Shown: positions 53,983-63,581 of the stretch, piece after piece | How the letters are laid out: every line of letters begins with the position of its first letter | Position numbering within the stretch: the first letter of the stretch is position 1 | Origin: Mycocentrospora acerina | Taxonomy: Eukaryota > Ascomycota > Dothideomycetes > Pleosporales | NCBI GenBank assembly: GCA_022701365.1 | Contig: JAKUHH010000389.1 | Coordinates: forward strand, 682,001 to 746,000 | Length of the DNA stretch: 64,000 bases | Direction: 5' to 3' | The notes under the pieces: generated by a model | What the model was told of the DNA's origin: nothing | Database searches by the model: none | Seen by the model: the letters and a program-made list of their open reading frames with translations, nothing else | Position numbers and translations under genes: made by a program

Positions 53983-55403
53983 GATGATCAAAGGCGTAGA
54001 TGAGTGATCCAATAGTATATGTGTGGTTCCTGTCTTGGACTTGGCGTAGATGTCTTGGTAGGTAGATTTAAGATTCAACTGATGCACGTGGAGGAGTAAA
54101 ACGGTTGTGTGGCAGCCAAATGTGGAATACAATAAAGTGACAAAGTAGCTTTTTATGTAAATATGACTAGAGGTGGCAAGGAGATCTTGGTGGGTCTGAC
54201 GAACTTGTGCAAAGGACTACGACAGAGCGACACTCGTACTTATATCAACCTTTTGTGGGAAGAATATTTGGACACATGTCACTGTGTGTAGACGCTTACC
54301 TCACCGTACAAATTGCGCCATCGCACACAATCAGATCCCCCGCCGATATGGTCCGACCGTTTTCTCCACAGTCATCTCGTAGCCTAATATTAATGTCGAT
54401 GCTGCAGCCGGTGTTAGTCCCGAGCCACAATATCAAATCCGGGGAAGAAACGTCCAGAAGATTTTTCCTCTTGCCTAAACAATACCCCTCTGGAGAAGCA
54501 GTTCGTGAGCTCGTACAGAAAGGCGTTGATCGTAAACCTATTCTGAGAATTACTAATGCTCCAATGCTTTGCTAAGTGGTTGTTAATGACGTGTTGCATC
54601 ATGTAAGTGTTGACCCTATCTTCGATACGGCTCCCGCTTCGGAATTTATATTTGAATCAGGTCACGAAAGCCCGTTAACGGATCTGGAATCAGCCGCATT
54701 AGTTGTCGCGTCGAGGTAGGAAGTCGGTGGAGACTGAGCGCTAGTGCCGATTTAGTAGGTTGTGTAATATGTCGCCATATCACGTCTTCGCTCGCCTTGC
54801 CATCCACAATGCCGCATTGACCACAGTGATGATGATATTTATATCTCGTAGTGCCTAGATGGGAAAGTCGATGAGTCGCTCTGATTATTCGCGTCTTGTT
54901 CTTGGCATGCATTGGAGTGTCGTGCACTGCTTGCATGCTGACCAATCACAAGGGCAGTTGTTGCTTTGGGGTAGTATTTGACATATAAAGTCAGGGCGGT
55001 GATGTTACCTGTTTTGATGCCATGCGGCCTGCTAGTATTAGGCTAGAGTGAGATGATCTCAAAGGAAGTAGGGAGAGGGCATGGTAGTCCATTTGCAGGA
55101 CAAGAATCGGCATAGCGTGATGAATTGAGTGCCGTGCTCTTTTCGACCAACATACGGCTCCAATCGATAACGCCGCCCAAAACCGTGACGCCTGTTCCTA
55201 GTACCTGATAAACTCCTTCTAGAATTGATAACATTGCCCAATTTTTTATTAAAAAAACGAAGCATTCTCTTGCCTGACATTGTGTTCAATCTGGGAACCT
55301 TTTGTTCAAATGTCCTCGCCGCTCAATCGTGGAACCAAGCCACAGATCTCAATCTTGATCTCAATCTCAACCTCAATCTCACGCTCATCTTGAGCGAGGA
55401 GAG
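53983..55403. other. Intergenic DNA upstream of the dioxygenase gene
   Basis: No supported gene. It holds the dioxygenase promoter and the 3' flank of the small membrane-protein gene. A short CAATCTCAATCT-type repeat (about 55347-55385) is visible near the right end. Confidence 0.5.
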
Positions 55404-55712
55404 CTATGGGTCTTTTCGAGGCGATCGTACAAACTCGAGCGTGGGTATGGGCACACCGTTCAGATTTGTCCACTTGATGAAGGGGCTCGGGGCGGCCTCG
55501 GCAACGACCTTTGCATCGCCAACACCACTGGCTGCAGAAGCCACCTCTTCCTTCTTGTGCACTCTCCTCAGACCTTTTTCCTCTAGCAACGGTGACCAGT
55601 AGGGGTGTGTTCCCTTGTGTATGCGGTAGAGCTCGTAGTTACCGAAGATAAGGACGAGGGTGGCGACGATAGGGATTCTCCTGATAGTGTGGAACACCTT
55701 TGTGGAACTCAT
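55404..55712 (-). CDS. Small single-pass membrane protein, possibly mitochondrial, unknown function
   Basis: A 102-residue frame from ATG 55712 reads MSSTKVFHTIRRIPIVATLV and continues into a hydrophobic segment (IPIVATLVLIFGNYELYRI), then KGTHPYWSPLLEEKGLRRVHKKEE and an Ala-rich linker, ending FIKWTNLNGVPIPTLEFVRS. The N-terminal basic-hydrophobic start could be a mitochondrial or ER anchor. It is within a longer open frame (to 56720) that is only the antisense of Prp22 and has no ATG support beyond 55712. It is divergent from Prp22 with 247 bp between the starts. Family not recognised. Confidence 0.65.
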   Translation of the reverse strand: MSSTKVFHTIRRIPIVATLVLIFGNYELYRIHKGTHPYWSPLLEEKGLRRVHKKEEVASAASGVGDAKVVAEAAPSPFIKWTNLNGVPIPTLEFVRSPRKDP

Positions 55713-55959
55713 TGTGGGGGGGTTGGAAGGCGCTGTGGAACGCGTGCCGACGTGGTGGAGAGGGTCCAGAGAGCGAGGACTCTTGGAGAGTGAGGCTCGA
55801 GGGCGAAGTGGATGCGAATTGCGGAGGATGCTGGGAATGCGGAGGTCCGAGTCTTGGCGTGGCTCTCCAATTTCTAGAAACGTGACGGAGCGCCGCCTGC
55901 ACACTCTCAGTCCAGACATTTGGAGCACTCGACGCCACCGCGGCCAAACGGCAACCACC

Positions 55960-58900
55960 ATGGACGACCTCGCCAACCTCGAGTTCCTCTCGCTCGTGTC
56001 CAAGGTCACGTCGGAAATCCAGAACCACCTGGGCCTGTCGGACAAGACGCTGGCCGAGTTCGTCATCGCGCAGCATGCAAAGTCCAAGGGCACCGCCGAC
56101 TTCCAGCAGCAGCTCGAGGAAATGGGCGCAGAGTTCCCCACGAGCCTGGTCGAGAGCATCGACCGCCTCGTGCTGACGCTGCACCCCAAGTACAAGAGCA
56201 AGGGCGCCGGCGCGAACACGGCAGGCGCAAACGGCCAGGACGGAGGCAACGAGACGGATCGCAAGACGCGCGTCTTCAAGGGCCTGGCCATTCCAGACAA
56301 GGAGGTCGAGTACGACGTCGCCGACGAGGAGCCTGCGAATGGCGGAGGCGCGCAGCTCGACGCGCTCGACGACACGTTCGCCATGCTCGAGGGCCTGGCT
56401 GGGGCGGGTGCAGCTGGCACGGGCGCAGGGCAGCGCAAGGAGAGGTCGCGCAAGAGGAGCATGAGCCCATACGACAGCGACGACGACAACAGGAGCAAGC
56501 GACACAGGCGCAGGGAGAGGTCCGGCTCGGCGTCACAGAGCCCGCGCAGAGGGCGCGCCCACCGCAACGACGAGCTGGTCTTCGAGGACGAGTTTGGGCG
56601 CACCAGGACCGTCAAGCCCCACGACACCAAGCGGAGCCGCAAGAAATACAGGGACGAAGACGTCGACGAGTTCCGCCGCCAGCCTACCCCCGAGCTCGAC
56701 GACGAGCCTGTCCTGTTCAAAGTCTACAACGGCAAGGTCACGGGCGTCAAGGATTTTGGCGCCTTTGTCAATCTGCAGGGCGTCAAGGGCAAGGTGGACG
56801 GGCTGGTGCATGTCACGCAGATGCAGGAGGGTGCGCGCGTCAACCACCCCTCGGACCTCGTGTCGAGATGGCAGGAAGTCAAGGTCAAGGTCGTCAAGAT
56901 GGACGGCGGCAAGCTATCGCTTTCGATGAAGGAGGTGGACCAGCGGACAGGCCAAGACCTTGCACCCGCGCGACGTATAGCCTCGGGCGCAAACTCGCAG
57001 GGCCTTGGAGGAATACCAGGCCTTGATAGCACAGTCCCCGTGGTGGAGGATGGCTACAACAGTCGGAAGAACGGCATGCGGAAGCGAATGACCTCTCCAG
57101 AGCGGTGGGAGATTCAGCAGCTGATCGCGTCTGGCGTGATACCCAGATCAGACTACCCAGACATCGACGAGGACCACAACGCCCATCTCAACGGCGAGGG
57201 AGGCTTCGAGGAAGAAGAGGACGTGGATATTGAAGTGCGCGAGGAAGAGCCGCCTTTCTTGGCTGGCCAGACAAAGCAGTCGTTGGAGCTCTCGCCTATT
57301 CGGGTCGTCAAAGCACCAGATGGCTCGCTCAACCGTGCTGCCATGGCTGGAGACAGTCTGGCGAAAGAGCGACGTGATCTGCGGCAGCAGGAAGCTCAAG
57401 AGAAGGCTGCGAAAGAAGCTGCGCAGGTTGACCTCAGCAGCCAGTGGAACGACCCCATGGCTCAGCAACGCCAGTTTGCCAGCGATCTACGCAACACACG
57501 GACGAATCAGGCTGGCGAGGCACTGCCAGAATGGAAGAAGATCTCCACTGGCAGTCGAGACACGTCCTTTGGCAAACGGACTGACATGAGCATGAAGGAT
57601 CAGCGAGAGTCTCTCCCCGTGTACAAATTCAGAAAGCAACTTCTCGAGGCCGTTGCAGCCCATCAGATCCTCGTGGTCATCGGTGACACTGGATCTGGCA
57701 AGACGACGCAAGTGACACAATACCTGGCGGAAGCCGGCTATGCCAACGAGGGGGTCATTGGCTGCACACAACCCAGACGTGTTGCCGCTATGAGTGTGGC
57801 CAAACGTGTCGCAGAGGAAGTTGGCTGCAAGCTAGGAAACGAAGTTGGCTACACGATTCGATTCGAGGACTGCACTTCGCCTGATACGCGCATTAAGTAC
57901 ATGACGGACGGTATCCTGCAGCGAGAGATTCTTCTGGATCCTCTGCTATCAAAGTACAGCGCTATTATGTTGGACGAGGCCCACGAGCGTACCATTGCTA
58001 CTGACGTCTTGTTCGGATTGCTCAAGAAGACCCTCAAGAGGCGTCCAGACATGAAGCTCATCGTCACCAGTGCTACCCTTGATGCCGACAAGTTTTCAGA
58101 GTATTTCTACAAGTGCCCCATCTTCACAATTCCCGGTCGAACCTTCCCAGTGGAGATCATGTACAGTCGAGAGCCAGAATCAGACTACTTGGACGCTGCA
58201 CTTGTTACCGTCATGCAGATTCACTTGACAGAGCCAGCGGGTGACATCCTACTCTTCTTGACGGGTAAGGAGGAAATTGACTCGTCCTGCGAAGTCATCT
58301 CGGAGCGCATGAGAGCGCTGGGACCCAATGTTCCTGAACTGATGATCCTACCCATCTATGGAGCACTGCCTTCAGAAACCGCAACACGCATCTTCGAGCC
58401 CGCGCCTCCCGGGAGTCGTAAAGTCGTCATCGCGACCAACATTGCCGAGACCAGTTTGACAATCGACGGCATCTACTACGTCGTCGATCCGGGCTTCGTC
58501 AAGCAAAGCTCGTATGATGGGAAACTCGGCATGGACCGTCTGCAAATCACACCCATCTCGCAAGCGCAGGCCCGGCAACGAAGCGGACGAGCAGGACGAA
58601 CCGGTCCTGGAAAATGCTTCCGTCTCTATACCGAAGCGGCCTTCCAAAACGAGATGCTGCCTACGACCATTCCTGAAATCCAACGGCAAAACCTTTCCAA
58701 CACGATCCTCATGCTCAAAGCCATGGGCATAAATGACCTCTTGCACTTTGACTTTATGGATCCCCCGCCCACAAATACGATGCTTACGGCGCTCGAGGAA
58801 CTCTACCAACTAGGCGCTCTCGACGACGAAGGACTGCTCACCCGCCTAGGCCGCCAAATGGCCGACTTCCCCATGGACCCCTCGCTCTCCAAGTCCCTCA

Positions 58901-59610
58901 TCCAATCCGTGACCATGTCATGCTCTGACGAAATCCTCACCATTGTCGCTATGATTTCCGCCACGCAATCCGTCTTCCACCGCCCGCGCGACAAGCAGCA
59001 ACAAGCGGATCAAAAGAAGCAGAAATTCAACGACCCCTCGGGCGACCACCTCACCCTCCTCAACGTCTACAACGCGTGGAAACAAGCGGGCTTCAACGTG
59101 GCCTGGTGCCACGAAAACTTTGTCATGCCCAAGAACATGCAGCGCGTCAAGGACGTGCGCACCCAACTCCTCCAAATCATGGCCCGCCACAAACACCCCG
59201 TCGTGTCCTGCGGGCGCAACACCCTCAAAGTCCGGCAAGCCCTCTGCTCCGGCTTCTTCCGCCACGCCGCCCGCAAAGACCCCTCGGAAGGTTACAAAAC
59301 CCTCGTCGAAGGCACACCCGTCTACCTCCACCCTTCTTCCTCCCTCTTTGGCAAACCAGCCGAACACGTCGTCTACCATTCTTTAGTCGAAACAACAAAA
59401 GAGTACATGCACGTTTGCTCGGCCATTGAGCCAAAGTGGCTGGTTGAGGCGGCCCCGACGTTCTTCAAAGTAGCGGGCAAAGAGGGGTTGAGCAAGAGGA
59501 AAAAGGCCGAGAGGATCCAGCCGCTGCATAATAAGTTTCAGGGCGAGGATGACTGGCGGTTGTCGGCGCAGAGGAGGGCGGGAAGGGGAGGCGGAGGGAC
59601 GTGGGGATGA
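55960..59610 (+). CDS. PRP22: Pre-mRNA-splicing DEAH-box RNA helicase Prp22/DHX8
   Basis: A single exon of 1216 residues. The N-terminal helical domain (LEFLSLVSKVTSEIQNHLGL) is followed by an RS/acidic region, an S1 RNA-binding domain at about residues 250-325 (FKVYNGKVTGVKDFGAFVNL, VDGLVHVTQM), then the helicase core. Walker A GDTGSGKTT is near 575, DEAH near 672, the SAT motif (VTSATLDA) near 703 and QRSGRAGRTGPGKCFRLY near 872. HA2 and OB-fold parts follow (SVTMSCSDEILTIVAMISA, PKNMQRVKDVRTQLLQIM, RKDPSEGYKTLVEGTPVYLHPSS). The S1 domain together with the DEAH core distinguishes Prp22 from Prp2/Prp16. It releases spliced mRNA from the spliceosome in the nucleus. The start at 55960 (MDDLANLEFL) gives the normal Prp22 N-terminus; the frame upstream is 5' flank. 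Confidence 0.96.
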   Translation: MDDLANLEFLSLVSKVTSEIQNHLGLSDKTLAEFVIAQHAKSKGTADFQQQLEEMGAEFPTSLVESIDRLVLTLHPKYKSKGAGANTAGANGQDGGNETDRKTRVFKGLAIPDKEVEYDVADEEPANGGGAQLDALDDTFAMLEGLAGAGAAGTGAGQRKERSRKRSMSPYDSDDDNRSKRHRRRERSGSASQSPRRGRAHRNDELVFEDEFGRTRTVKPHDTKRSRKKYRDEDVDEFRRQPTPELDDEPVLFKVYNGKVTGVKDFGAFVNLQGVKGKVDGLVHVTQMQEGARVNHPSDLVSRWQEVKVKVVKMDGGKLSLSMKEVDQRTGQDLAPARRIASGANSQGLGGIPGLDSTVPVVEDGYNSRKNGMRKRMTSPERWEIQQLIASGVIPRSDYPDIDEDHNAHLNGEGGFEEEEDVDIEVREEEPPFLAGQTKQSLELSPIRVVKAPDGSLNRAAMAGDSLAKERRDLRQQEAQEKAAKEAAQVDLSSQWNDPMAQQRQFASDLRNTRTNQAGEALPEWKKISTGSRDTSFGKRTDMSMKDQRESLPVYKFRKQLLEAVAAHQILVVIGDTGSGKTTQVTQYLAEAGYANEGVIGCTQPRRVAAMSVAKRVAEEVGCKLGNEVGYTIRFEDCTSPDTRIKYMTDGILQREILLDPLLSKYSAIMLDEAHERTIATDVLFGLLKKTLKRRPDMKLIVTSATLDADKFSEYFYKCPIFTIPGRTFPVEIMYSREPESDYLDAALVTVMQIHLTEPAGDILLFLTGKEEIDSSCEVISERMRALGPNVPELMILPIYGALPSETATRIFEPAPPGSRKVVIATNIAETSLTIDGIYYVVDPGFVKQSSYDGKLGMDRLQITPISQAQARQRSGRAGRTGPGKCFRLYTEAAFQNEMLPTTIPEIQRQNLSNTILMLKAMGINDLLHFDFMDPPPTNTMLTALEELYQLGALDDEGLLTRLGRQMADFPMDPSLSKSLIQSVTMSCSDEILTIVAMISATQSVFHRPRDKQQQADQKKQKFNDPSGDHLTLLNVYNAWKQAGFNVAWCHENFVMPKNMQRVKDVRTQLLQIMARHKHPVVSCGRNTLKVRQALCSGFFRHAARKDPSEGYKTLVEGTPVYLHPSSSLFGKPAEHVVYHSLVETTKEYMHVCSAIEPKWLVEAAPTFFKVAGKEGLSKRKKAERIQPLHNKFQGEDDWRLSAQRRAGRGGGGTWG

Positions 59611-59631
59611 TCGAAGTCTCTCTCTCTGTAT

Positions 59632-59692
59632 GTGTGTGTGTGTGTGGATATGTGGATATGTGGATATGTGGATATGTGGATATGTGGATATT
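59632..59692. repeat. (TG)n followed by (GTGGATAT)n array
   Basis: A TG dinucleotide run passes into about six copies of the octamer GTGGATAT and ends in TTATGCAG. It starts just after the Prp22 stop codon, so it may be transcribed in the 3' UTR. Confidence 0.8.
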
Positions 59693-59745
59693 ATGCAGTG
59701 TCACTTTGTATCAAATCAAATCGAATTGGAGTGGAATGGAATGGA

Positions 59746-59790
59746 ATCAAATCAAATCAAATCAAATCAAATCAAATCAAACCAGATCAA
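59746..59790. repeat. (ATCAA)n pentanucleotide array
   Basis: Seven to eight tandem ATCAA units with two degenerate copies (ACCAG, ATCATG) at the right. Confidence 0.8.
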
Positions 59791-59803
59791 ATCATGGCAT
59801 TGT

Positions 59804-59835
59804 TTCTTCTTCTTCTTCTTCTTCTTCTTCTTCTT
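59804..59835. repeat. (TTC)n trinucleotide array
   Basis: About ten tandem TTC/CTT units, purely pyrimidine on the plus strand. Confidence 0.8.
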
Positions 59836-59948
59836 TTTATTATTAATTCACAATTGGATATCCGGTGGAAGTTGGGATTGCCATTGCGTTGCATACCGTG
59901 ATAGTCGTGGTGTTGCTCAAGTAGTAGTCAGTAAAGTGGTTGTTGGTT

Positions 59949-60004
59949 GAGTGAGTGAGTGAGTGAGTGAGTGAGTGAGTGAGTGAGTGAGTGAGTGAGT
60001 GAGA
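59949..60004. repeat. (GAGT)n tetranucleotide array
   Basis: About fourteen consecutive GAGT units, perfect. Confidence 0.85.
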
Positions 60005-60007
60005 TGA

Positions 60008-60102
60008 GGAAAAGAAAAGAGAGAGAGAAAGAGAAGAGAAAGAAAAGAGAAAGAGAAGAGAAAGAAAAGAGAAAGAAAAGAGAAAGAGAAGAGAAAGAAA
60101 AG
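60008..60102. repeat. Purine-only GAAAA/GAGAAA array
   Basis: About 95 bp of A and G only, with irregular GAGAAAGA and GAAAAGA units; an uninterrupted polypurine strand that could form triplex DNA. Confidence 0.8.
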
Positions 60103-60297
60103 GAAGTGACTTATTTCCAAGAATTAAAAAAAAATAAACATGTATATACACTTGGTATAAACATCTTAGCTACCCTATGACAGTAATTTAAGAATGAAAA
60201 AAATTTCTTTGTTGTGGGAGCAGTAGAAGTAGCGTTATTAAAAGGGTAGCCCTTTTTTTTTGGGGTAATTTTAATTGTTTTATTGTTTTGGTGTGGA

Positions 60298-60330
60298 TAC
60301 ATACATACATACATACATACATACATACAT
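60298..60330. repeat. (ATAC)n tetranucleotide array
   Basis: About eight copies of ATAC (ACAT in the other register). Confidence 0.8.
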
Positions 60331-60824
60331 TCAAATATTTAAACAGGCAAACAAGAAGATGAATGATCAAGTCTACGCTCGCATTTATTGTATATGTTGA
60401 AACAAAGTCAGAGAGTATTCTTGGGAAAATTAATAAAAAAAAATCCCAGCGCACAGACATTTGATCGTAATCTACTTTCATTACAGCAAAAAAAATAACA
60501 CACCACTTGCATGCAAGTGCATGTACCCATGAATACAATACTACTGACAGTAGCTTCTCAAGACAAAAAGACCACGCGTCCTGTCCACGTCACGATAAAA
60601 CCCCCCCTATTCGAGAAGGAGAAAAGAAAAAAAAACGCCGAATCGAGTCGAGCCGAACCGTTCGTGACCGTCCTGTTTAAAAAAAATAAACCCTACAGTA
60701 GCCAAAGAATTGAGGCGCAAATAAGAATTTTTCTTTTCTCTTCTCCACTGGCGCAACCTACTCAAATTTTCCTCCCTGGCGTTGTGTTGTTCCAACATTC
60801 GACTATTCAACGTCAACGGGTGAC

Positions 60825-62258
60825 TTATTGCTCCTTTTCGTATCCAATGGGCTTTTGCATGCCATTGGTTTCGTAGAAACGAGACGTGCCTGGGAGAAGT
60901 GATTAGCAAAGTTTCATCGATGCTTTCAATGTCTTGTCATGTCAACTTACAGCTGTAGCCGTTCCAGTCAAAGTTGTCCTTGGGATTGCAGTGGCACTTG
61001 TGGTCGAGGCGGTACTGCTCGCCAGTTGGGCAGTGTGTAAAGGGAACGTGGTAGTATGCAATGTCGTTGAAGAAGTGAATCTCATCCTTGTTCAACATCA
61101 ATCCAGCGGCAATGGAGTGGACAGGAGCATCGCCCCAGCGCTCGTAGAAGAAGCCACCGTTTTGGTCGAGAGAGGTGAAGAAATCAATGTATGCGTCTGA
61201 GCGGAGCCAGTTGAGGTTGCCGATTTCAAAGTTGGACCACTAATGTTGTTAGTAAATTTTTTTTGAAGTTGAAGAGTATTTCATGCAAAGATAAAGAGAA
61301 GGAAGAGAGGAAAAACGTACAAAGTGACAGTTGTTATACGTCTCGCCATTGTCGTCGCTGAGAAACTTCATAGAATTGTCCTTGGCAACGTGCTGGGGAA
61401 AGTGCTTGGTGAAGTTCTTGGTGGCGTCCCAGAGGGTGGGAATAGTCTCGACGTACTCGTACAAACTGAGAACGAAGCTGTACTTTTTCTTGTTGTCGGC
61501 CATGAACTTGAACGTGTCGTAGTTGATGTCGCAGTAGAGGTCGATGCTGGGCTCGACGCGCCAGTACCACTCGTAGTCGAGCATGAGCTCGTGGCGGAAG
61601 AAGAAGCCCGACTCGTAGCGGCACATGTGCCTGTAGCTGATGGAGTCGCCGTAGATGATCTTCTTCTGCTTCATGTCCTCGCGAACCTTTGCGGCCTTGT
61701 TCTGGTCAATCCACTCGGGAAAGGACCAGTGCTCCTTGGGGATCTTGCCGTACTTTGTCTTTCCCGAGGCCAGGGCGGTGGTGACTTTTTTGAACTCGTC
61801 GTTGAAGTCGTCGTCGTTGAGGAAGACCCAGTCGTAGTTGTACTTGCGATTGAAGCGGTCCTCGACATGGCGGATCGACTTTGCAATCTCCCAAATGTCC
61901 TGGTTGCGGGCGAGGGTGACAAAGGTGGCGTTCATGCGGGTGCCAGGCGCCGTGGCCGGGGGCAGCTCCTTGTCGTTGGGCGTGGTGGAAGGCTTGGCGT
62001 GGAGCAGGTCCTGGATGTGGGATGCGGCGGGGATGCTGGAGACGGCGGCATTGGGGCTGGATGGCGAGGCGGCCGTGTCTTTGCCGGCGTCGTATGCAGG
62101 CCAGCTGGAGGCGGGGACGTTGGACGAGGAGCCGATGAAGTAGAGGAGGACGAGGCACTGGAGGCGGTCAGTTTGTGCCAATTGGGGACGGCAGTCTGGG
62201 GCGGGCGTACGAATGCGGCGAAGACAATGTAGCGCAGGTAGCGCTGGGTGCCCGCCAT
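60825..62258 (-). CDS. GT15 alpha-1,2-mannosyltransferase (Kre2/Mnt1 family)
   Basis: Four exons (62211-62258, 61321-62157, 60951-61239, 60825-60889) give 412 residues of a type II Golgi membrane protein. The N-terminal anchor MAGTQRYLRYIVFAAF continues as CLVLLYFIG after the first intron, followed by a Ser/Pro-rich stem. The catalytic domain has TFVTLARNQDIWEIAKSIRHVEDRFN, YDWVFLNDDDFNDEFK, WSFPEWIDQNKAAKVREDM, YRHMCRYESGFFFRHELMLDYEWYWRVEP (with the D-x-W-x-R-V-EP metal/GDP-mannose site), and at the exon 2/3 junction CHFWSNFEIGNL, whose Glu is the likely catalytic residue. It ends with FDWNGYSC-TSRFYE. The enzyme adds alpha-1,2-mannose to O- and N-glycans. All junctions are in phase with GT-AG ends. 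Confidence 0.94.
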
Positions 62259-62277
62259 GATGATAGCGAGGGTGGAG

Positions 62278-62375
62278 GAAGTGCAGTGCGGTGCAGTGTG
62301 ATGTGAGGTGTGTGGAGGAAGTGCAGTGTGGTGTGGCCAAGTGCAGTGCAGGGCAGCGCAGTGCAGTGCAAAGCA
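62278..62375. repeat. Interspersed AGTGC/GTGCAGTG short repeats
   Basis: The plus strand repeats GTGCAGTG and GGAAGTGCAGTG with variants just upstream of the GT15 start codon, so in gene orientation the leader reads CACTGCAC over and over. Confidence 0.65.
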
Positions 62376-63154
62376 GAGTGCAGCGTGCTGGGCGGCGTCG
62401 AGATTTGCTTGTTCGCAGGCGAGTCGGTGTAGGGGCGGGCTCGAGCTGTCGCGGACGGCCGGTCGGAGCAAGGAAGGGGGGAAGACTACGGGGAAGCGGG
62501 CAGCAAAGACGCTCGACACGGGACAGAGGGCCAGGCAACCGCGCGGAGGGCAGCGGCTTGGGAAGGGAGGACGGGGAGGGGAGGCGGAGAGGGAGAGAGG
62601 GAGAAGAAGAGGCAGACGACGAAAGAAGAAAGCCGCACAAGAACAAGGCGGAGGAGCAATAGGGGAGCACTGCAAGCAGTCGCGCGGTGCCCGTACTCGT
62701 ACGCGCAACAGGCCTGCCTGTCTGCTTACGCCTCGTGTGGCGCTGAGCGACGCCAAGGCCAGGCCTGGCCACGGCAGCAGTTGGCCACGGCGGTATCTAG
62801 GGTGTCAGGGTATCCAAGGCATCTAGGGGTATTGCACGGCACGACTGCTGTACTTGTAGTCGTCTGGTTGGCATACTTTTTCAACAACTGTGACGACTAC
62901 ACCTACAATGACAACTACAGCAACTACGACTACAAAACATAGAGAGAAGAAGTAGAAAGGGCAGAGTATATCCATGTAGATTTATACATGTATGTCTGGC
63001 ACTTGATAAAGAAATGCTTGGTGTAAAGTTACCATGTAAAACAACACCACAAGTTATTTCTTCCGGCTAGGCTGTTCATAGTCACTTGTCTGATTCCGCA
63101 CTGTACGTTGCAATCATGCTGTCCTGAGATGATCTGGCAGCAGTGTAGGTAGTC

Positions 63155-63360
63155 TAGCACAGCACAGCACAGCACTGCATAGCACTACATGGCACTGTAT
63201 AGCACTGCAAAGCACTGCACTGCACTACACTACCAACAGTGCACTTCAGCATCACCAACTGTAGACTTGATCGCTGAACTGCACTGCACTGCACTGCACT
63301 ACCAACAGCACACTTCAGCATCACCAACAGTACACTTTAGCATCACCAACAGCACACATT
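63155..63360. repeat. GCACT pentamer array and imperfect 20-25-bp repeats
   Basis: Stretches such as AGCACAGCACAGCACTGC and GCACTGCACTGCACTGCACT alternate with near copies of CACTTCAGCATCACCAAC (about 63241, 63309 and 63330). It lies upstream of PAT1. Confidence 0.7.
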
Positions 63361-63581
63361 ACCACTGCTCTGCATACACTCCAGCCCAGAACGGCCTGCG
63401 ATCGCTGCGTCGAGTCTGCTCGCACTGCATCCTCCCACGTGACCGCGCCGCTTTGCTTTTACCTCGACGCCTGTTTCGACGTCACTAGCTGCACTCGGCC
63501 GCCGTCTGGCACATCCCGCCCCGTCTCTGCTGCACCTCCTCCACGGCCACCACCACCACCACCACCCCCAATCGCCCGCCC

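Larger units (their letters stand above)
59611..60824. other. Microsatellite-dense intergenic DNA
   Basis: No gene. Between the Prp22 stop and the 3' end of the mannosyltransferase there are at least six different simple repeats in about 730 bp (59626-60330), listed separately. Runs of A and T occur through 60490. Confidence 0.8.
62259..63581. other. Intergenic DNA between divergent GT15 and PAT1
   Basis: Divergent 1.3-kb promoter region. It contains GCACT/AGTGC-rich short repeats at 62278-62375 and 63155-63310 and a purine-rich block near 62560-62660. Long antisense and sense frames here (for example 62308-62826) are GC-rich chance frames. Confidence 0.6.

Noticed and set aside
55713..56720. 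Long minus-strand frame extending the small membrane protein to about 438 codons
   Set aside because: It is the antisense of Prp22 and its 5' flank; it is Ser/Arg/Pro-rich with no domain. Only the part from the ATG at 55712 looks real.
59949..60004. Possible CRISPR or telomere-like repeat
   Set aside because: It is a simple GAGT microsatellite without spacers and not a telomeric TTAGGG array; CRISPR is not expected in a fungal nucleus.
61324..62232. 302-codon plus-strand frame
   Set aside because: Exact antisense of the GT15 catalytic exon, Val/Glu-rich by complement, no domain.
62308..62826. 172-codon plus-strand frame
   Set aside because: GC-rich, repeat-containing promoter DNA, no domain and Arg/Gly bias typical of chance frames.
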